NCBI GenBank assembly: GCA_017052515.1
Contig: JAFHKR010000036.1
Coordinates: forward strand, 62,001 to 126,000
Length of the DNA: 64,000 bases
Direction: 5' to 3'
Source of the DNA: Fictibacillus nanhaiensis
GTDB taxonomy: Bacteria; Bacillota; Bacilli; Bacillales; Fictibacillaceae
Shown one piece after another: positions 33,219-41,569 of the stretch; position 1 is the stretch's first letter, and each line of letters starts with the position of its first letter. Both the position numbers and the translations under genes were made by a program. The notes beneath the pieces were generated by a model. That model saw only the letters and a list, made by a program, of their open reading frames with translations, made no database searches and had not been told where the DNA came from.

Positions 33219-33638
33219 ATGAGACTAGACCATACCGGAATTGCAGTAAGACGAATAGACGAAGCAATCGAATTTTATACGAATGTACTAGGCGGAAAGC
33301 TGACTGAACGATATACGAGTGAGAAGCCTGGAGTAGAGACCCACATTGCCGTAATTGAGCTTGAAAACCAGGTGATTGAACTTCTTGAACCTACAAGTAA
33401 AACATCTCCCATCGAGCGGTTCATCCGACAGAAGGGAAAGGGTGTGCATCACCTGGCTTATGAAGTGGATGATCTTCTTCAAACGATTGATGACTTTGAA
33501 GCAAGAGGGTATACCTTTTTAAAAGATACGTATCGAACAAATCCTTTTGGAAGAAGATTAATTTATATGAACCCCGCGCATTCACAAGGGCAGATTATTG
33601 AATTGTGTGATTATCCGGACAAGAAGAAGGAGAGCTGA
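33219..33638 (+). CDS. VOC-family protein, methylmalonyl-CoA epimerase-like
   Basis: A 139-residue vicinal-oxygen-chelate protein with two beta-alpha-beta-beta-beta halves. MRLDHTGIAVRRIDEAIEFY and GKGVHHLAYEVDDL carry the two metal-binding His, and QVIELLEP and GQIIELCDY carry the Glu ligands. This pattern is closest to methylmalonyl-CoA epimerase / YqjC-like proteins. No methylmalonyl-CoA mutase gene is adjacent, so the substrate stays open. Upstream in-frame GTG codons overlap the GAGGTG ribosome binding site. Confidence 0.83.
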   Translation: MRLDHTGIAVRRIDEAIEFYTNVLGGKLTERYTSEKPGVETHIAVIELENQVIELLEPTSKTSPIERFIRQKGKGVHHLAYEVDDLLQTIDDFEARGYTFLKDTYRTNPFGRRLIYMNPAHSQGQIIELCDYPDKKKES

Positions 33639-33660
33639 CTTTAAGTTAGTTCTTTTTTTT
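33632..33660 (+). terminator. Intrinsic terminator overlapping a stop codon
   Basis: GAGCTGAC pairs with GTTAGTTC (two wobbles) and is followed by eight T. The left arm contains the end of the VOC-protein gene. Confidence 0.7.
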
Positions 33661-33771
33661 GATTCTTCAAGTTTATATAACAAGAAATATTAAACTAGCT
33701 ATTTACCATGAAAAACTTAGAAAGATTTTGAAAAGCTCAATCAAGATAATTCTACACTTAAAAGCTAAATC

Positions 33772-33801
33772 TTATTAAATCTTATTAACAAGGTGTATAA
33801 T
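33772..33801 (+). promoter_or_regulatory. Probable promoter with direct repeat before the MFS exporter leader
   Basis: A consensus TATAAT (33796) is preceded by a weak -35 (TTATTA) at 18 bases. TAAATCTTAT is directly repeated twice with 10-bp period over the -35 region (33765-33785), a possible regulator site. Confidence 0.45.
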
Positions 33802-33822
33802 TTAAAAAGTTAATGTAAGGGG

Positions 33823-33853
33823 AGTCTGACTGAATTTTTCAGCAGACTTTTTT
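33823..33853 (+). terminator. Leader terminator (attenuator-like) before the MFS exporter
   Basis: AGTCTG-A-CTGAA pairs with TTCAG-CAGACT and is followed by TTTTTT. It sits between the promoter and the start codon of the MFS gene, where a full terminator would block expression unless relieved. Confidence 0.65.
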
Positions 33854-33880
33854 ATTTATAGATGATAGGAGTTTTTATTT

Positions 33881-35053
33881 GTGAAGCACCGCAGATTGTT
33901 AGTCTACCTTGTTGCACTTGCTGCGTTTCTCGGTCCCTTTTCTCAAACAATTTACGTACCTCTTATTCCTGAGGTGACGAAAGAACTTCATACAACACCT
34001 TTCTTGGTTAACTTTTCGATCTCGATCTATACGATTTTCCTGGCTTTGATGCAGATGGTTTATGGACCACTTACGGATTCAATCGGACGGCGTAAAGTGA
34101 TGCTATCAGGCATCCTGATCTATTTAGTGGCTACGATCGGATGTTATTTTTCTTCATCTATCGAATTTCTGTTAGTGTTTCGCTCTCTGCAAGCCATAGG
34201 AATTGCTGCCGGTTCAGTTGTAGCGGTAACGGTTATAGGTGATCTGTTTGAAGGAAAAGAGCGGATTCAACCTATGGGAACGTTTCAGATGATGGTATCA
34301 CTAGGACCAGTTTTAGGTCCTGTAGTTGGTGGTTTTTTAAGTGCTTCATTTGATTTTCATATGATTTTTATTGCATTAATCTGTGTTGGATGTATCATCT
34401 TTGCAGGAAATTTCATCTTTCTGCACGAAACAAAACCTAGTACAACAAAAAAACAGAACTTCAGATTTAAAGATTTTCTTACGATTCTGCAAAACCGTAT
34501 AGGGTACTCCGTAATCGGTTTAGGATTTATTCAATACTACGCACTGTATAACTTCTTAGTATTTCTACCCGCTATTATGACTGAAAGGTACTCATTGTCT
34601 GTAGAACAAAAGGGTTTGGTTTTCCTACCGCTATCACTAGGAATCGTAGTGGGAAGCTTTATTGGCGGCAAAATGAGAAGATATAATGAACGTAGAGTGA
34701 TCGTATACTCCGCCTTTTTGAACGTCGTTTCTTTATTTTTGTTTATCCTAGTCTCGAACGTGTCGCTCATCTTATTGATTATTTCAATCTCATTCTTCGG
34801 TCTTTTCTTAGGGATGTCATTACCCGTTCAAACAGCTCTTCTTACACAAGAGTTTCAATCCAATCGCGCTACAGCAATCGGTACGTATAACTTTTTTAGG
34901 TACATGGGGATGTCGATTGGACCCCTGTTAGGCAGTTTCCTCTATCATCTTGGTAGTTACGGTTTGGTATATGGATTTATAGATGTAATCCTACTCCTTT
35001 TTGTCATTTTAATGAGAAAACATTTAATGCAAAATAAAAAATCCCTCAATTAG
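33881..35053 (+). CDS. MFS drug exporter, Bcr/CflA (DHA1) type
   Basis: A 390-residue major facilitator with 12 membrane helices. MFS motif A appears as YGPLTDSIGRRKVM between helices 2 and 3, and the drug-exporter motif C region as GPVLGPVVGGFL in helix 5. The N-terminal PFSQTIYVPLIPEVTKEL is typical of Bcr/CflA and YdhC-like proteins. The GTG start follows ATAGGAG. A promoter followed by an attenuator-like terminator precedes it, suggesting induction by a drug or metabolite. The substrate is unknown. Confidence 0.88.
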   Translation: MKHRRLLVYLVALAAFLGPFSQTIYVPLIPEVTKELHTTPFLVNFSISIYTIFLALMQMVYGPLTDSIGRRKVMLSGILIYLVATIGCYFSSSIEFLLVFRSLQAIGIAAGSVVAVTVIGDLFEGKERIQPMGTFQMMVSLGPVLGPVVGGFLSASFDFHMIFIALICVGCIIFAGNFIFLHETKPSTTKKQNFRFKDFLTILQNRIGYSVIGLGFIQYYALYNFLVFLPAIMTERYSLSVEQKGLVFLPLSLGIVVGSFIGGKMRRYNERRVIVYSAFLNVVSLFLFILVSNVSLILLIISISFFGLFLGMSLPVQTALLTQEFQSNRATAIGTYNFFRYMGMSIGPLLGSFLYHLGSYGLVYGFIDVILLLFVILMRKHLMQNKKSLN

Positions 35054-35143
35054 ATTTTAGAAGCTATTATTTAGGGTATATTGAATCCATACCGTTCTTG
35101 CTGTAAGCTAAGATTAAACAAAAGTTAGACAGGATGTATGAGT

Positions 35144-35374
35144 ATGTATCTTACTATAAAAGAAACGGCTGAATATTTATCGATGCCTGAAGCGGTAGTT
35201 GAAAGCTTAGTTCAGCAAAATAAAATCCGTACCATTTTTGACGGTGACCAGCATCTTATTAACAAGGAACAGTTCAATACTCATTTTGAACAGTTAGAAA
35301 AATATAAGAAGATGGTTGAGGAGTACTTGAGTGAACCTATCCCTGAAGACTGGGATGCTAAAGACGAAGATTAA
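35144..35374 (+). CDS. Excisionase-like helix-turn-helix protein
   Basis: A 76-residue protein with an N-terminal MerR/excisionase-type winged helix (YLTIKETAEYLSMPEAVVESLVQQNKIRTIFDGDQHLINKEQF) and an acidic tail. The ATG two codons upstream is only two bases from AGGAT, so this ATG is preferred. There is no integrase or other phage gene nearby, so it is probably a chromosomal regulator or adaptor rather than part of a mobile element. It precedes the RsbR-like gene by about 40 bases. Confidence 0.72.
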   Translation: MYLTIKETAEYLSMPEAVVESLVQQNKIRTIFDGDQHLINKEQFNTHFEQLEKYKKMVEEYLSEPIPEDWDAKDED

Positions 35375-35415
35375 AGTAATGATAAATTAGGGTAGATGGG
35401 GAGAGTGGAAAAGAG

Positions 35416-36249
35416 ATGCATAGAGATAAGGCGCTGCATTCTTTTTTAATGGAGAAAACATGGCAGTTGACGGAAGATTGGTACCAATCCATTGATAAAT
35501 CAAAGGCCACGGGGGTATACGCTTCCACAAATCCCAAGACGATCGAAACGCTAAAAAAACAAAATCACGAATTTCACGAACATTTTTGTGAGGTTTTTGT
35601 TACGGAAGAAAGTAAATTTCTAAAAGACTTCGAAAAATGGGTGTTAATGATTGCTCAAGACGATGAGCACTTGAACACACCTTTAACGGTCATCATGAAA
35701 GAATTCTTTAACGTACAAAAGCAATATTTAAATCTCATACAAGAATTCGTTAATCTTCATCAAGGTGAATATCCTCAAACGATCATCGATGCATGGAATG
35801 AAATTATTATTGATACGTTTAATAAAATTATGACGTGGTTTGTTGAAGAAAACCAAAAATATAGTGAGGAAAAACTAATCGCGCAGCAAGAGATGATCAA
35901 CGAGCTAAGTTCACCTGTCATCGCCCTGAATAATCATATGGGACTTCTGCCATTAATCGGTGTGATTGACACACAAAGAGCCAAGTATATCGTTGAAAAT
36001 ACGCTCGAGCAGTGTACCGAAAAAGAGATCACACACCTTTTTATAGATCTCTCTGGTGTTTTAATTATTGATACGATGGTCGCTCAGCAGATTTTCTCTC
36101 TTATTGAAACGCTGGGTCTCATCGGAGTAAAGTCAACCTTGTCTGGCATTCGACCAGAAATTGCAATGACCGCTATTCAATTAGGATTATCCTTTGAGAA
36201 AGTTTCCATAAAGTCGAGCCTCTCTCAAGCAATCGGTTCACAACAATAA
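35416..36249 (+). CDS. RsbR-family stressosome protein (STAS domain)
   Basis: A 277-residue protein with an N-terminal helical non-haem-globin-like sensor region (about residues 1-150) and a C-terminal STAS domain (SSPVIALNNHMGLLPLIGVIDTQRAKYI, LFIDLSGVLIIDTMVAQQIF). The Thr in LIIDT corresponds to the conserved phosphorylation site of RsbR paralogues. Length and layout resemble RsbRD (YqhA) of Bacillus subtilis. It would form stressosomes with RsbS and act on the SigB pathway; those partners are not in this window. Confidence 0.88.
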   Translation: MHRDKALHSFLMEKTWQLTEDWYQSIDKSKATGVYASTNPKTIETLKKQNHEFHEHFCEVFVTEESKFLKDFEKWVLMIAQDDEHLNTPLTVIMKEFFNVQKQYLNLIQEFVNLHQGEYPQTIIDAWNEIIIDTFNKIMTWFVEENQKYSEEKLIAQQEMINELSSPVIALNNHMGLLPLIGVIDTQRAKYIVENTLEQCTEKEITHLFIDLSGVLIIDTMVAQQIFSLIETLGLIGVKSTLSGIRPEIAMTAIQLGLSFEKVSIKSSLSQAIGSQQ

Positions 36250-36262
36250 AAAATGTATGTAT

Positions 36263-36295
36263 AAAGACCAGGTTACCCTGGTCTTTTATTTTTGT
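36263..36295 (+). terminator. Intrinsic terminator
   Basis: AAAGACCAGG pairs perfectly with CCTGGTCTTT and is followed by TATTTTTG; it ends the RsbR-like transcript. Confidence 0.88.
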
Positions 36296-36367
36296 ATATC
36301 AGAATTTGTCCATGCCACCTTCTCATAAACTTTAAATGTACATCATTTTCTAAAAAGGGTGTTGAGA

Positions 36368-37708
36368 ATGGACATTTTCGAAGGTTTAACGGGGGAATTG
36401 ATTTTACCTGACGATCCGCAATATGACGCTGCACGGCAAGAATGGAATAGAGCCATTCAAAAGTTTCCTAGTGTTATTGTCTATTGTTCTGAATATGAAG
36501 ATGTAAGCCATGCTATTTTGTGGGCACAAAAATATGGTAAAGATATTCGAATCCGATCAGGTGGTCATCATTACGAAGGCTATTCGGCGGGTAATGGTGT
36601 ATTGGTTATAGACATCAGTCGGTTAAATGATGTAACTGTTAATGAGGAAAATGGAACGGTTAAAGTTCAAGCAGGTATTCAAAACAAAGATCTCTATCAA
36701 GCGATAGGTTCTAGAGGATATCCATTTCCAGGAGGAACTTGCCCTACTGTAGGCGTAAGTGGCTTTGTGCTTGGTGCAGGATGGGGTTTCTCTAGCCGGT
36801 TATTCGGCTTGGGTTGTGACAGCTTGGTCGAACTGGAGTTGATCAACTACAAAGGTAAAGTTCTAAAAGTAAATGAAAGAGAAAATAGTGATCTGTTCTG
36901 GGCGTGCAAAGGTGCAGGAGGAGGAAACTTTGGAGTGGTCGTTTCTATGACGTTCAAACTGCCGCCCAAAGTAGAACAAGTGACACTGTTTGAACTATAT
37001 AAGCCTGATGCCACAACAAAAGAGCTAGGCAAGTTTTTACGAATATGGCAGAAGTGGCTTATGAATTTAGATGATCGAATGTGTTTGAATGCCAGCATGT
37101 ATAACGCTGTGAGTGAAGGACTTGCTATCTTTGGCAGGGGATTTTTTTATGGAAAAAAGGAAGAAGCATTGGAGCTACTAAACGTTTATAAAAAAATAAA
37201 TGGATTTCAGATTTCCGCCAGATCTTTACCGTTTTTAGAAGCTGTTAAGGAAGTACAGTCTACTTATCCGCCTTATGAAAAGTTTAAATCGACCGGACGT
37301 TTCGTATACAAAGAATACGACCGAGAAGAAGTGGAAGCAATCGTGAATCTCGTAAAAAAACGTGCGGAAGGTTCAGTGTTTGCAGCACTTACCGTGTATG
37401 CAATGGGAGGCCAGATTCGAAATGTCAGCAAGTCAGAGTCTGCTTTTTACTATCGAAAAGCACGCTATATATTAGGCATACAATCCGTATGGGAGGATCC
37501 AGCCGTCGCAGAAGAAAATAGAAGATGGGTGGAAAAAAGGTTTAGATATTTGAAGACCATCACGAAAGGGTCATTTGTTAATTTTCCATACAGCGAACTG
37601 AAAGACTATGAAAAAGAGTACTTTGGCAGAAATGTTGAGAGGCTTCAACGAATCAATCAAAAATACGATCCTAAAAGAGTGTTTTCTTTTCCGCAATCCA
37701 TTCGTTGA
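36368..37708 (+). CDS. BBE-type FAD-linked oxidoreductase
   Basis: A 446-residue flavoprotein of the berberine-bridge-enzyme family. The PP-loop FAD domain is IRIRSGGHHYEGYS; His67 and Cys125 (in GGTCPTVGVSGFVLGAGWG) are the two positions that carry bicovalent FAD in this family. The C-terminal BBE motif YFGRNVERLQRINQKYDPKRVF is present. It oxidises a sugar, alcohol or secondary metabolite with O2; the substrate is unknown. No signal peptide is visible. The ATG is chosen because AAAGGG lies eight bases upstream. Confidence 0.9.
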   Translation: MDIFEGLTGELILPDDPQYDAARQEWNRAIQKFPSVIVYCSEYEDVSHAILWAQKYGKDIRIRSGGHHYEGYSAGNGVLVIDISRLNDVTVNEENGTVKVQAGIQNKDLYQAIGSRGYPFPGGTCPTVGVSGFVLGAGWGFSSRLFGLGCDSLVELELINYKGKVLKVNERENSDLFWACKGAGGGNFGVVVSMTFKLPPKVEQVTLFELYKPDATTKELGKFLRIWQKWLMNLDDRMCLNASMYNAVSEGLAIFGRGFFYGKKEEALELLNVYKKINGFQISARSLPFLEAVKEVQSTYPPYEKFKSTGRFVYKEYDREEVEAIVNLVKKRAEGSVFAALTVYAMGGQIRNVSKSESAFYYRKARYILGIQSVWEDPAVAEENRRWVEKRFRYLKTITKGSFVNFPYSELKDYEKEYFGRNVERLQRINQKYDPKRVFSFPQSIR

Positions 37709-37753
37709 TATAAACTGTAGGTAGAGTGCTGTTAGGCAAAGGAGTTTGTTTCA

Positions 37754-38278
37754 TTGAAAATATTTAAAAGTATACTATTTCTCGCGGTCCTTGCATCTAT
37801 CTTTTATCTGGTAACACTTGAATGGAAAAAGAGGAATACACCTCTACCTACAGAGTTGCATCCGATCGTGGCAGAGAATCGTGATCTTCTAATACAAAAA
37901 GCGTCTGAAAAAGGAATTAATATTGTAATAACCGATGATTTTCGATCCGCAGCAGAGCAAGATCGGCTGTATGAGCAAGGCCGTTCAAAAGAAGGAACCA
38001 TCGTGACTCATGTGGAAGGTGGCGAATCTTATCATAACTACGGCTTAGCGATAGATTTTGCTCTTAAGTTAGATGATGGTTCTGTGGTCTGGGATCTTGA
38101 ACGAGATGACAATGGGAATGGACAGTCGGATTGGATGGAAGTCGTTGCGATCGCCAAAAATTTGGGCTTTGAGTGGGGTGGAGATTGGAGTGGTTTTAAA
38201 GACTATCCGCACCTTGAGATGGATTTTGGATTGAGTATTCGGGAGTTGCAGTATGGGGAAAGACCTCCAAAAAATTAA
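37754..38278 (+). CDS. cwlK: M15-family peptidoglycan peptidase, CwlK-like
   Basis: A 174-residue wall hydrolase. An N-terminal membrane/signal helix (ILFLAVLASIFYLVTLEW) is followed by an M15_4 domain with the zinc and catalytic motif SYHNYGLAIDFAL and the C-terminal HLEMDFG. The TDDFRSAAEQDRLYEQGR segment is typical of CwlK, an L-Ala-D-Glu (or related) peptidase. The TTG start has AAAGGAG ten bases before it. No terminator follows; periodic array C lies directly downstream. Confidence 0.88.
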   Translation: MKIFKSILFLAVLASIFYLVTLEWKKRNTPLPTELHPIVAENRDLLIQKASEKGINIVITDDFRSAAEQDRLYEQGRSKEGTIVTHVEGGESYHNYGLAIDFALKLDDGSVVWDLERDDNGNGQSDWMEVVAIAKNLGFEWGGDWSGFKDYPHLEMDFGLSIRELQYGERPPKN

Positions 38279-38328
38279 GAGATTAATGAGCTTGCAATTA
38301 AGTAATTCGTAAGGTTATTTGTCGAAAA

Positions 38329-38445
38329 GCCTATAAAATAACTTAAAGGACTATAAACATTTTGTAACGGACGATAAAAATTTATGAAGGCTCATAAATG
38401 GAGTTGAAGGGCTTATAATTTCATTTTTAGGGTCTAAAAACATAT
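38329..38445. repeat. 20-21-bp periodic intergenic array C (GRCTATAAA core)
   Basis: Six units begin at 38329, 38349, 38370, 38390, 38411 and 38432 (steps 20, 21, 20, 21, 21). Cores: GCCTATAAA, GACTATAAA, GACGATAAA, GCTCATAAA, GCTTATAAT, GTCTAAAAA. Most are preceded by AAG or AGG. The array fills the convergent gap between cwlK and glnS. It has no palindromic structure or ORF. Confidence 0.8.
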
Positions 38446-38451
38446 CGCAAC

Positions 38452-38489
38452 AAGAAAAAGAAGGGTCTCCACAGCTGGAACCCTTCTTT
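38452..38489 (-). terminator. Intrinsic terminator of glnS
   Basis: On the reverse strand AAGAAGGGTT pairs with ACCCTTCTT around a short inner stem and is followed by TTTTCTT. Confidence 0.8.
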
Positions 38490-38498
38490 CATTATGAT

Positions 38499-40160
38499 TT
38501 AAAGCTTAAACGAACTCTTCAATGAAACAATTTCGTTAAACACAATCTTTTCTTCTGATGTATGCTTCGGATCTACGTTAAAGTAGCCGTGACGGAAGAA
38601 CTGGAACTTATCTTGAGGTTTTGCGTCCTTCATGTTTGCTTCAATAAATCCTTGTTTTACGATAAGTGAATCTTTGTTCACGTAGTCCAAGAAAGTCTTA
38701 CCTTCACTATCTTCTTCTTTTTCCATATCTGCATCTGAGATAAGTGGCTCATAGATACGGAACTCTGCAGGCACGGCTTGTGTAGCTTCTACCCAGTGAA
38801 GTGTACCTTTTACTTTACGACCAGTAAAACCTGAGCCGGATTTCGTTTCCACATCGTACGTACAATGTAGTTCAACGACATTGCCGTTTTCATCTTTTAT
38901 GAAGTCCTCGCATTTAATGAAGTAAGCGTGCTTTAAGCGTACTTCGTTGCCAGGGAAGAGACGGAAGTACTTTTTCGGAGGATCCTCCATAAAGTCTTCA
39001 CGCTCGATATAGATTTCACGCGAGAACGGAATCTGACGTGAACCCATTTCAGGATTCTCTGGATTGATCTCTGCATCTAACATCTCAACCTGTCCTTCAG
39101 GGTAGTTTGTGATTACCACTTTTAATGGATCCACAATACCCATCGTACGAGGTGCTTTTACCTTAAGGTCTTCACGGATAAAGTGCTCAAGCATCGCTGT
39201 GTCCGTTACACCAGAACCTTTAGAAACACCAGCTGCTTTTACAAACTCAACGATTGACTCAGGCGTGTAGCCTTTACGGCGTAGTCCTGAGATTGTCGGC
39301 ATGCGCGGATCGTCCCATCCGTCCACATAGCCTTCGTCTACTAATTGCTTCAGCTTACGTTTACTCATTACCGTATTCGTCAATCCTAGGCGGCCGAATT
39401 CGATCTGCTGAGGTTGACTTTCCATCTCACACTCTTCCACAACCCAGTTGTAAAGAGGGCGTTGGTCTTCAAATTCTGTTGTACAAAGCGAATGTGTAAC
39501 GCCTTCAATCGCATCCTCAATCGGATGAGCGAATGCATACATCGGATAGATGCACCACGTATCACCCGTATTATGATGAGTAGCGTGAGAGACACGATAG
39601 ATGACAGGGTCACGTAAGTTAATGTTAGGTGAACTCATGTCGATTTTTGCCCGAAGTACTTTTTGACCGTTCTCGAACTCGCCTTTACGCATGCGATCGA
39701 ATAGATCTAAGTTCTCTTCAACAGAACGGTTGCGATAAGGGCTTTCTTTACCGGGCTCTGTCAACGTTCCGCGGTACTCGCGAATCTCATCAGCTGTTAG
39801 GTCATCCACATACGCTTTTCCTTTTTTAATTAAAAGAACAGCACGATCGTACATTTCTTCAAAGTAATCGGAAGCATAGCGAAGGTTTTCCCATTCAAAC
39901 CCTAACCACTCGACGTCTTGCTTAATCGCATCAACGTATTCTTGATCTTCCTTCAATGGGTTGGTATCATCGAAGCGCAGATTGGTTTCTCCGCCAAACT
40001 CGTCTGCCAGTCCGAAATTGATTACAATTGATTTTGCATGTCCAATATGAAGATATCCGTTTGGTTCTGGTGGAAATCGTGTAACGATTTTCTTGTGTTT
40101 TCCGGATTCCAGATCGTTTTGGATGATTGTTTTAATAAAATTTGAAGAACTATTCTCCAT
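38499..40160 (-). CDS. glnS: Glutaminyl-tRNA synthetase
   Basis: A 553-residue class I synthetase that charges tRNA-Gln directly. HIGH motif in [14 protein letters not shown] (residues 38-41) and KMSKS-like VMSKRKL near residue 265; the catalytic domain is followed by the two anticodon-binding beta-barrels ([38 protein letters not shown]). The features ([44 protein letters not shown]) distinguish GlnRS from GluRS. It lacks the C-terminal YqeY fusion found in some relatives. Most Bacilli have no GlnRS and use GatCAB, so its presence is notable. Monocistronic with its own terminator. Confidence 0.95.
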   Translation of the reverse strand: MENSSSNFIKTIIQNDLESGKHKKIVTRFPPEPNGYLHIGHAKSIVINFGLADEFGGETNLRFDDTNPLKEDQEYVDAIKQDVEWLGFEWENLRYASDYFEEMYDRAVLLIKKGKAYVDDLTADEIREYRGTLTEPGKESPYRNRSVEENLDLFDRMRKGEFENGQKVLRAKIDMSSPNINLRDPVIYRVSHATHHNTGDTWCIYPMYAFAHPIEDAIEGVTHSLCTTEFEDQRPLYNWVVEECEMESQPQQIEFGRLGLTNTVMSKRKLKQLVDEGYVDGWDDPRMPTISGLRRKGYTPESIVEFVKAAGVSKGSGVTDTAMLEHFIREDLKVKAPRTMGIVDPLKVVITNYPEGQVEMLDAEINPENPEMGSRQIPFSREIYIEREDFMEDPPKKYFRLFPGNEVRLKHAYFIKCEDFIKDENGNVVELHCTYDVETKSGSGFTGRKVKGTLHWVEATQAVPAEFRIYEPLISDADMEKEEDSEGKTFLDYVNKDSLIVKQGFIEANMKDAKPQDKFQFFRHGYFNVDPKHTSEEKIVFNEIVSLKSSFKL

Positions 40161-40287
40161 CCCGTATCAAGCCTTTCCTTATATGTAAACTAAGATATAC
40201 TTTACATTATAACAAAAATAAATTTCAACTAAACGTATTCTTTTATAGGTAAAGGCATTATTAACAAAAAGAAATGGTGGGATCAGC

Positions 40288-41217
40288 ATGAATGTCATAG
40301 ATTTGCACTGCGATGCATTATTAAAACTTTGGGAAATGGGTGGCAGGCTGCGTTATGCAGATGCGCCACAGCTGGCTACTAATAAGAAACGACTGCAAAA
40401 AGGAAAAGTGAACGTGCAGTTCTTTGCGATTTTTATAGAGCCCTTTATTCCTAGTGATCAAAAATTCCAATCTGCTCTTCAGCAAGTGGACTATTTCTAT
40501 AAAGAGGTTATTGGTAAAAATCCAGAAATGAAGCATTTGAAGAACTGGCACGACTTTCAAACATTGCAGGATGGAGAAATTGGAGCAGTGCTTACGCTTG
40601 AAGGAGTGGATGCAATTGGTGATGATCTTACGAAGTTAAGCATCCTGCATCAACTCGGTGTTCTCTTGATTGGCTTAACTTGGAATCATGCGAATCTTGC
40701 AGCAGACGGTGCACAGGAACCGCGGGGCGCAGGATTGACGGTGTTTGGTAAAGAGGTTGTGGCGTTCAATAATAAAAATAAAATTTTAACCGATGTGTCT
40801 CATTTATGTGATCGTGCTTTTTGGGATGTGATGGAGATTGCCGATTATCCGCTTGCGAGTCATTCTAATTCACGCGTACTGTGTGACCATCCACGTAACT
40901 TAACGGATGAAATGGCAAACGCGATGTTTAGTAAAGGCGGAGTCGTGCATGTAGTGTATAACCCGCCATTTACGACGAATGAGGGTTCAGCGAGTATTGG
41001 TGACTTAATTAAGCACATCGACCATTTTTGTGGACTTGGCGGAGTGAAACAAATCGGGCTCGGATCTGATTTTGACGGCATCTCGCAGCTTATTACGAAT
41101 TTAGAAGATGCCTCGATGACTCAAAACTTAATGAATGAGCTATTGAAACATTATTCCGAAGAAGAAGTCCGAGGATTTGCTTCTCAGAACTTCATGAATT
41201 TTATTTCTAAAATATGA
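40288..41217 (+). CDS. Membrane dipeptidase (peptidase family M19)
   Basis: A 309-residue amidohydrolase-fold zinc dipeptidase. The N-terminal VIDLHCDALLKLWE gives the HxD metal ligands; GAVLTLEGVDAIG supplies the bridging Glu; LTDVSHLCDRAFWDVM and PLASHSNSRVLCDHPRNLTDEM carry His ligands; IGLGSDFDGI is the C-terminal signature. No signal peptide, so cytosolic. It cleaves dipeptides, possibly including D-amino-acid ones. A terminator follows. Confidence 0.92.
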   Translation: MNVIDLHCDALLKLWEMGGRLRYADAPQLATNKKRLQKGKVNVQFFAIFIEPFIPSDQKFQSALQQVDYFYKEVIGKNPEMKHLKNWHDFQTLQDGEIGAVLTLEGVDAIGDDLTKLSILHQLGVLLIGLTWNHANLAADGAQEPRGAGLTVFGKEVVAFNNKNKILTDVSHLCDRAFWDVMEIADYPLASHSNSRVLCDHPRNLTDEMANAMFSKGGVVHVVYNPPFTTNEGSASIGDLIKHIDHFCGLGGVKQIGLGSDFDGISQLITNLEDASMTQNLMNELLKHYSEEEVRGFASQNFMNFISKI

Positions 41218-41231
41218 TTTGAAAGGAAGGG

Positions 41232-41280
41232 CTGGCACTCTAGATGAACAAATATGTTTATCTAGGATGTCAGTTTTTTT
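41232..41280 (+). terminator. Intrinsic terminator
   Basis: CTGGCACTCTAGATGAACA and TGTTTATCTAGGATGTCAG form a long imperfect stem followed by eight T; ends the M19 dipeptidase transcript. Confidence 0.85.
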
Positions 41281-41310
41281 CTGTGGAGAAGGATAGTAGT
41301 TTTAGCTGCG

Positions 41311-41481
41311 AACGAGCGTAATTGTCGCGAACGATCATAAAATTCTATAAGCGAGCATAAATTTTCGGGAACGAGCATAAATTTTCACGAACGATCATAA
41401 AACCACGTGAACGAGCATAACCGTCCCGTGAACGATCATAAAACCACACGACCGAGCATAAGTCTTCTTGACCTAGGGAAA
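41311..41481. repeat. 20-bp periodic intergenic array D (AACGAKCATAAA core)
   Basis: Eight or nine units begin at 41311, 41330, 41350, 41370, 41390, 41410, 41431, 41451 and 41471 (steps 19-21, mostly 20). The core is AACGAGCATAA or AACGATCATAA; the sixth base runs G, T, G, G, T, G, T, G along the array. The rest of each unit varies. It lies between the dipeptidase terminator and the SIMPL-protein gene and contains no ORF with a start signal. Confidence 0.92.
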
Positions 41482-41569
41482 CTCCACAAATCCCCTCTTC
41501 ATATGTTCTTCTTTTATCATACACACTCTCATAGGTTATAAAGAATAACTAGGCGGAAGGAGTCTGTTT

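Noticed and set aside
35144-35374. Excisionase-like gene as evidence of a prophage or integrative element
   Set aside because: No integrase, attachment-site repeat or other mobile gene is nearby; excisionase-type HTH domains are common in chromosomal regulators.
39254-39829. Several forward open frames opposite glnS
   Set aside because: They are antisense shadows of a well-supported reverse-strand gene and have no start signals.
41311-41481. CRISPR array
   Set aside because: Cores of about 11 bp with 9-bp spacers, degenerate cores, and no cas genes in the window; CRISPR repeats are over 20 bp with spacers over 20 bp.
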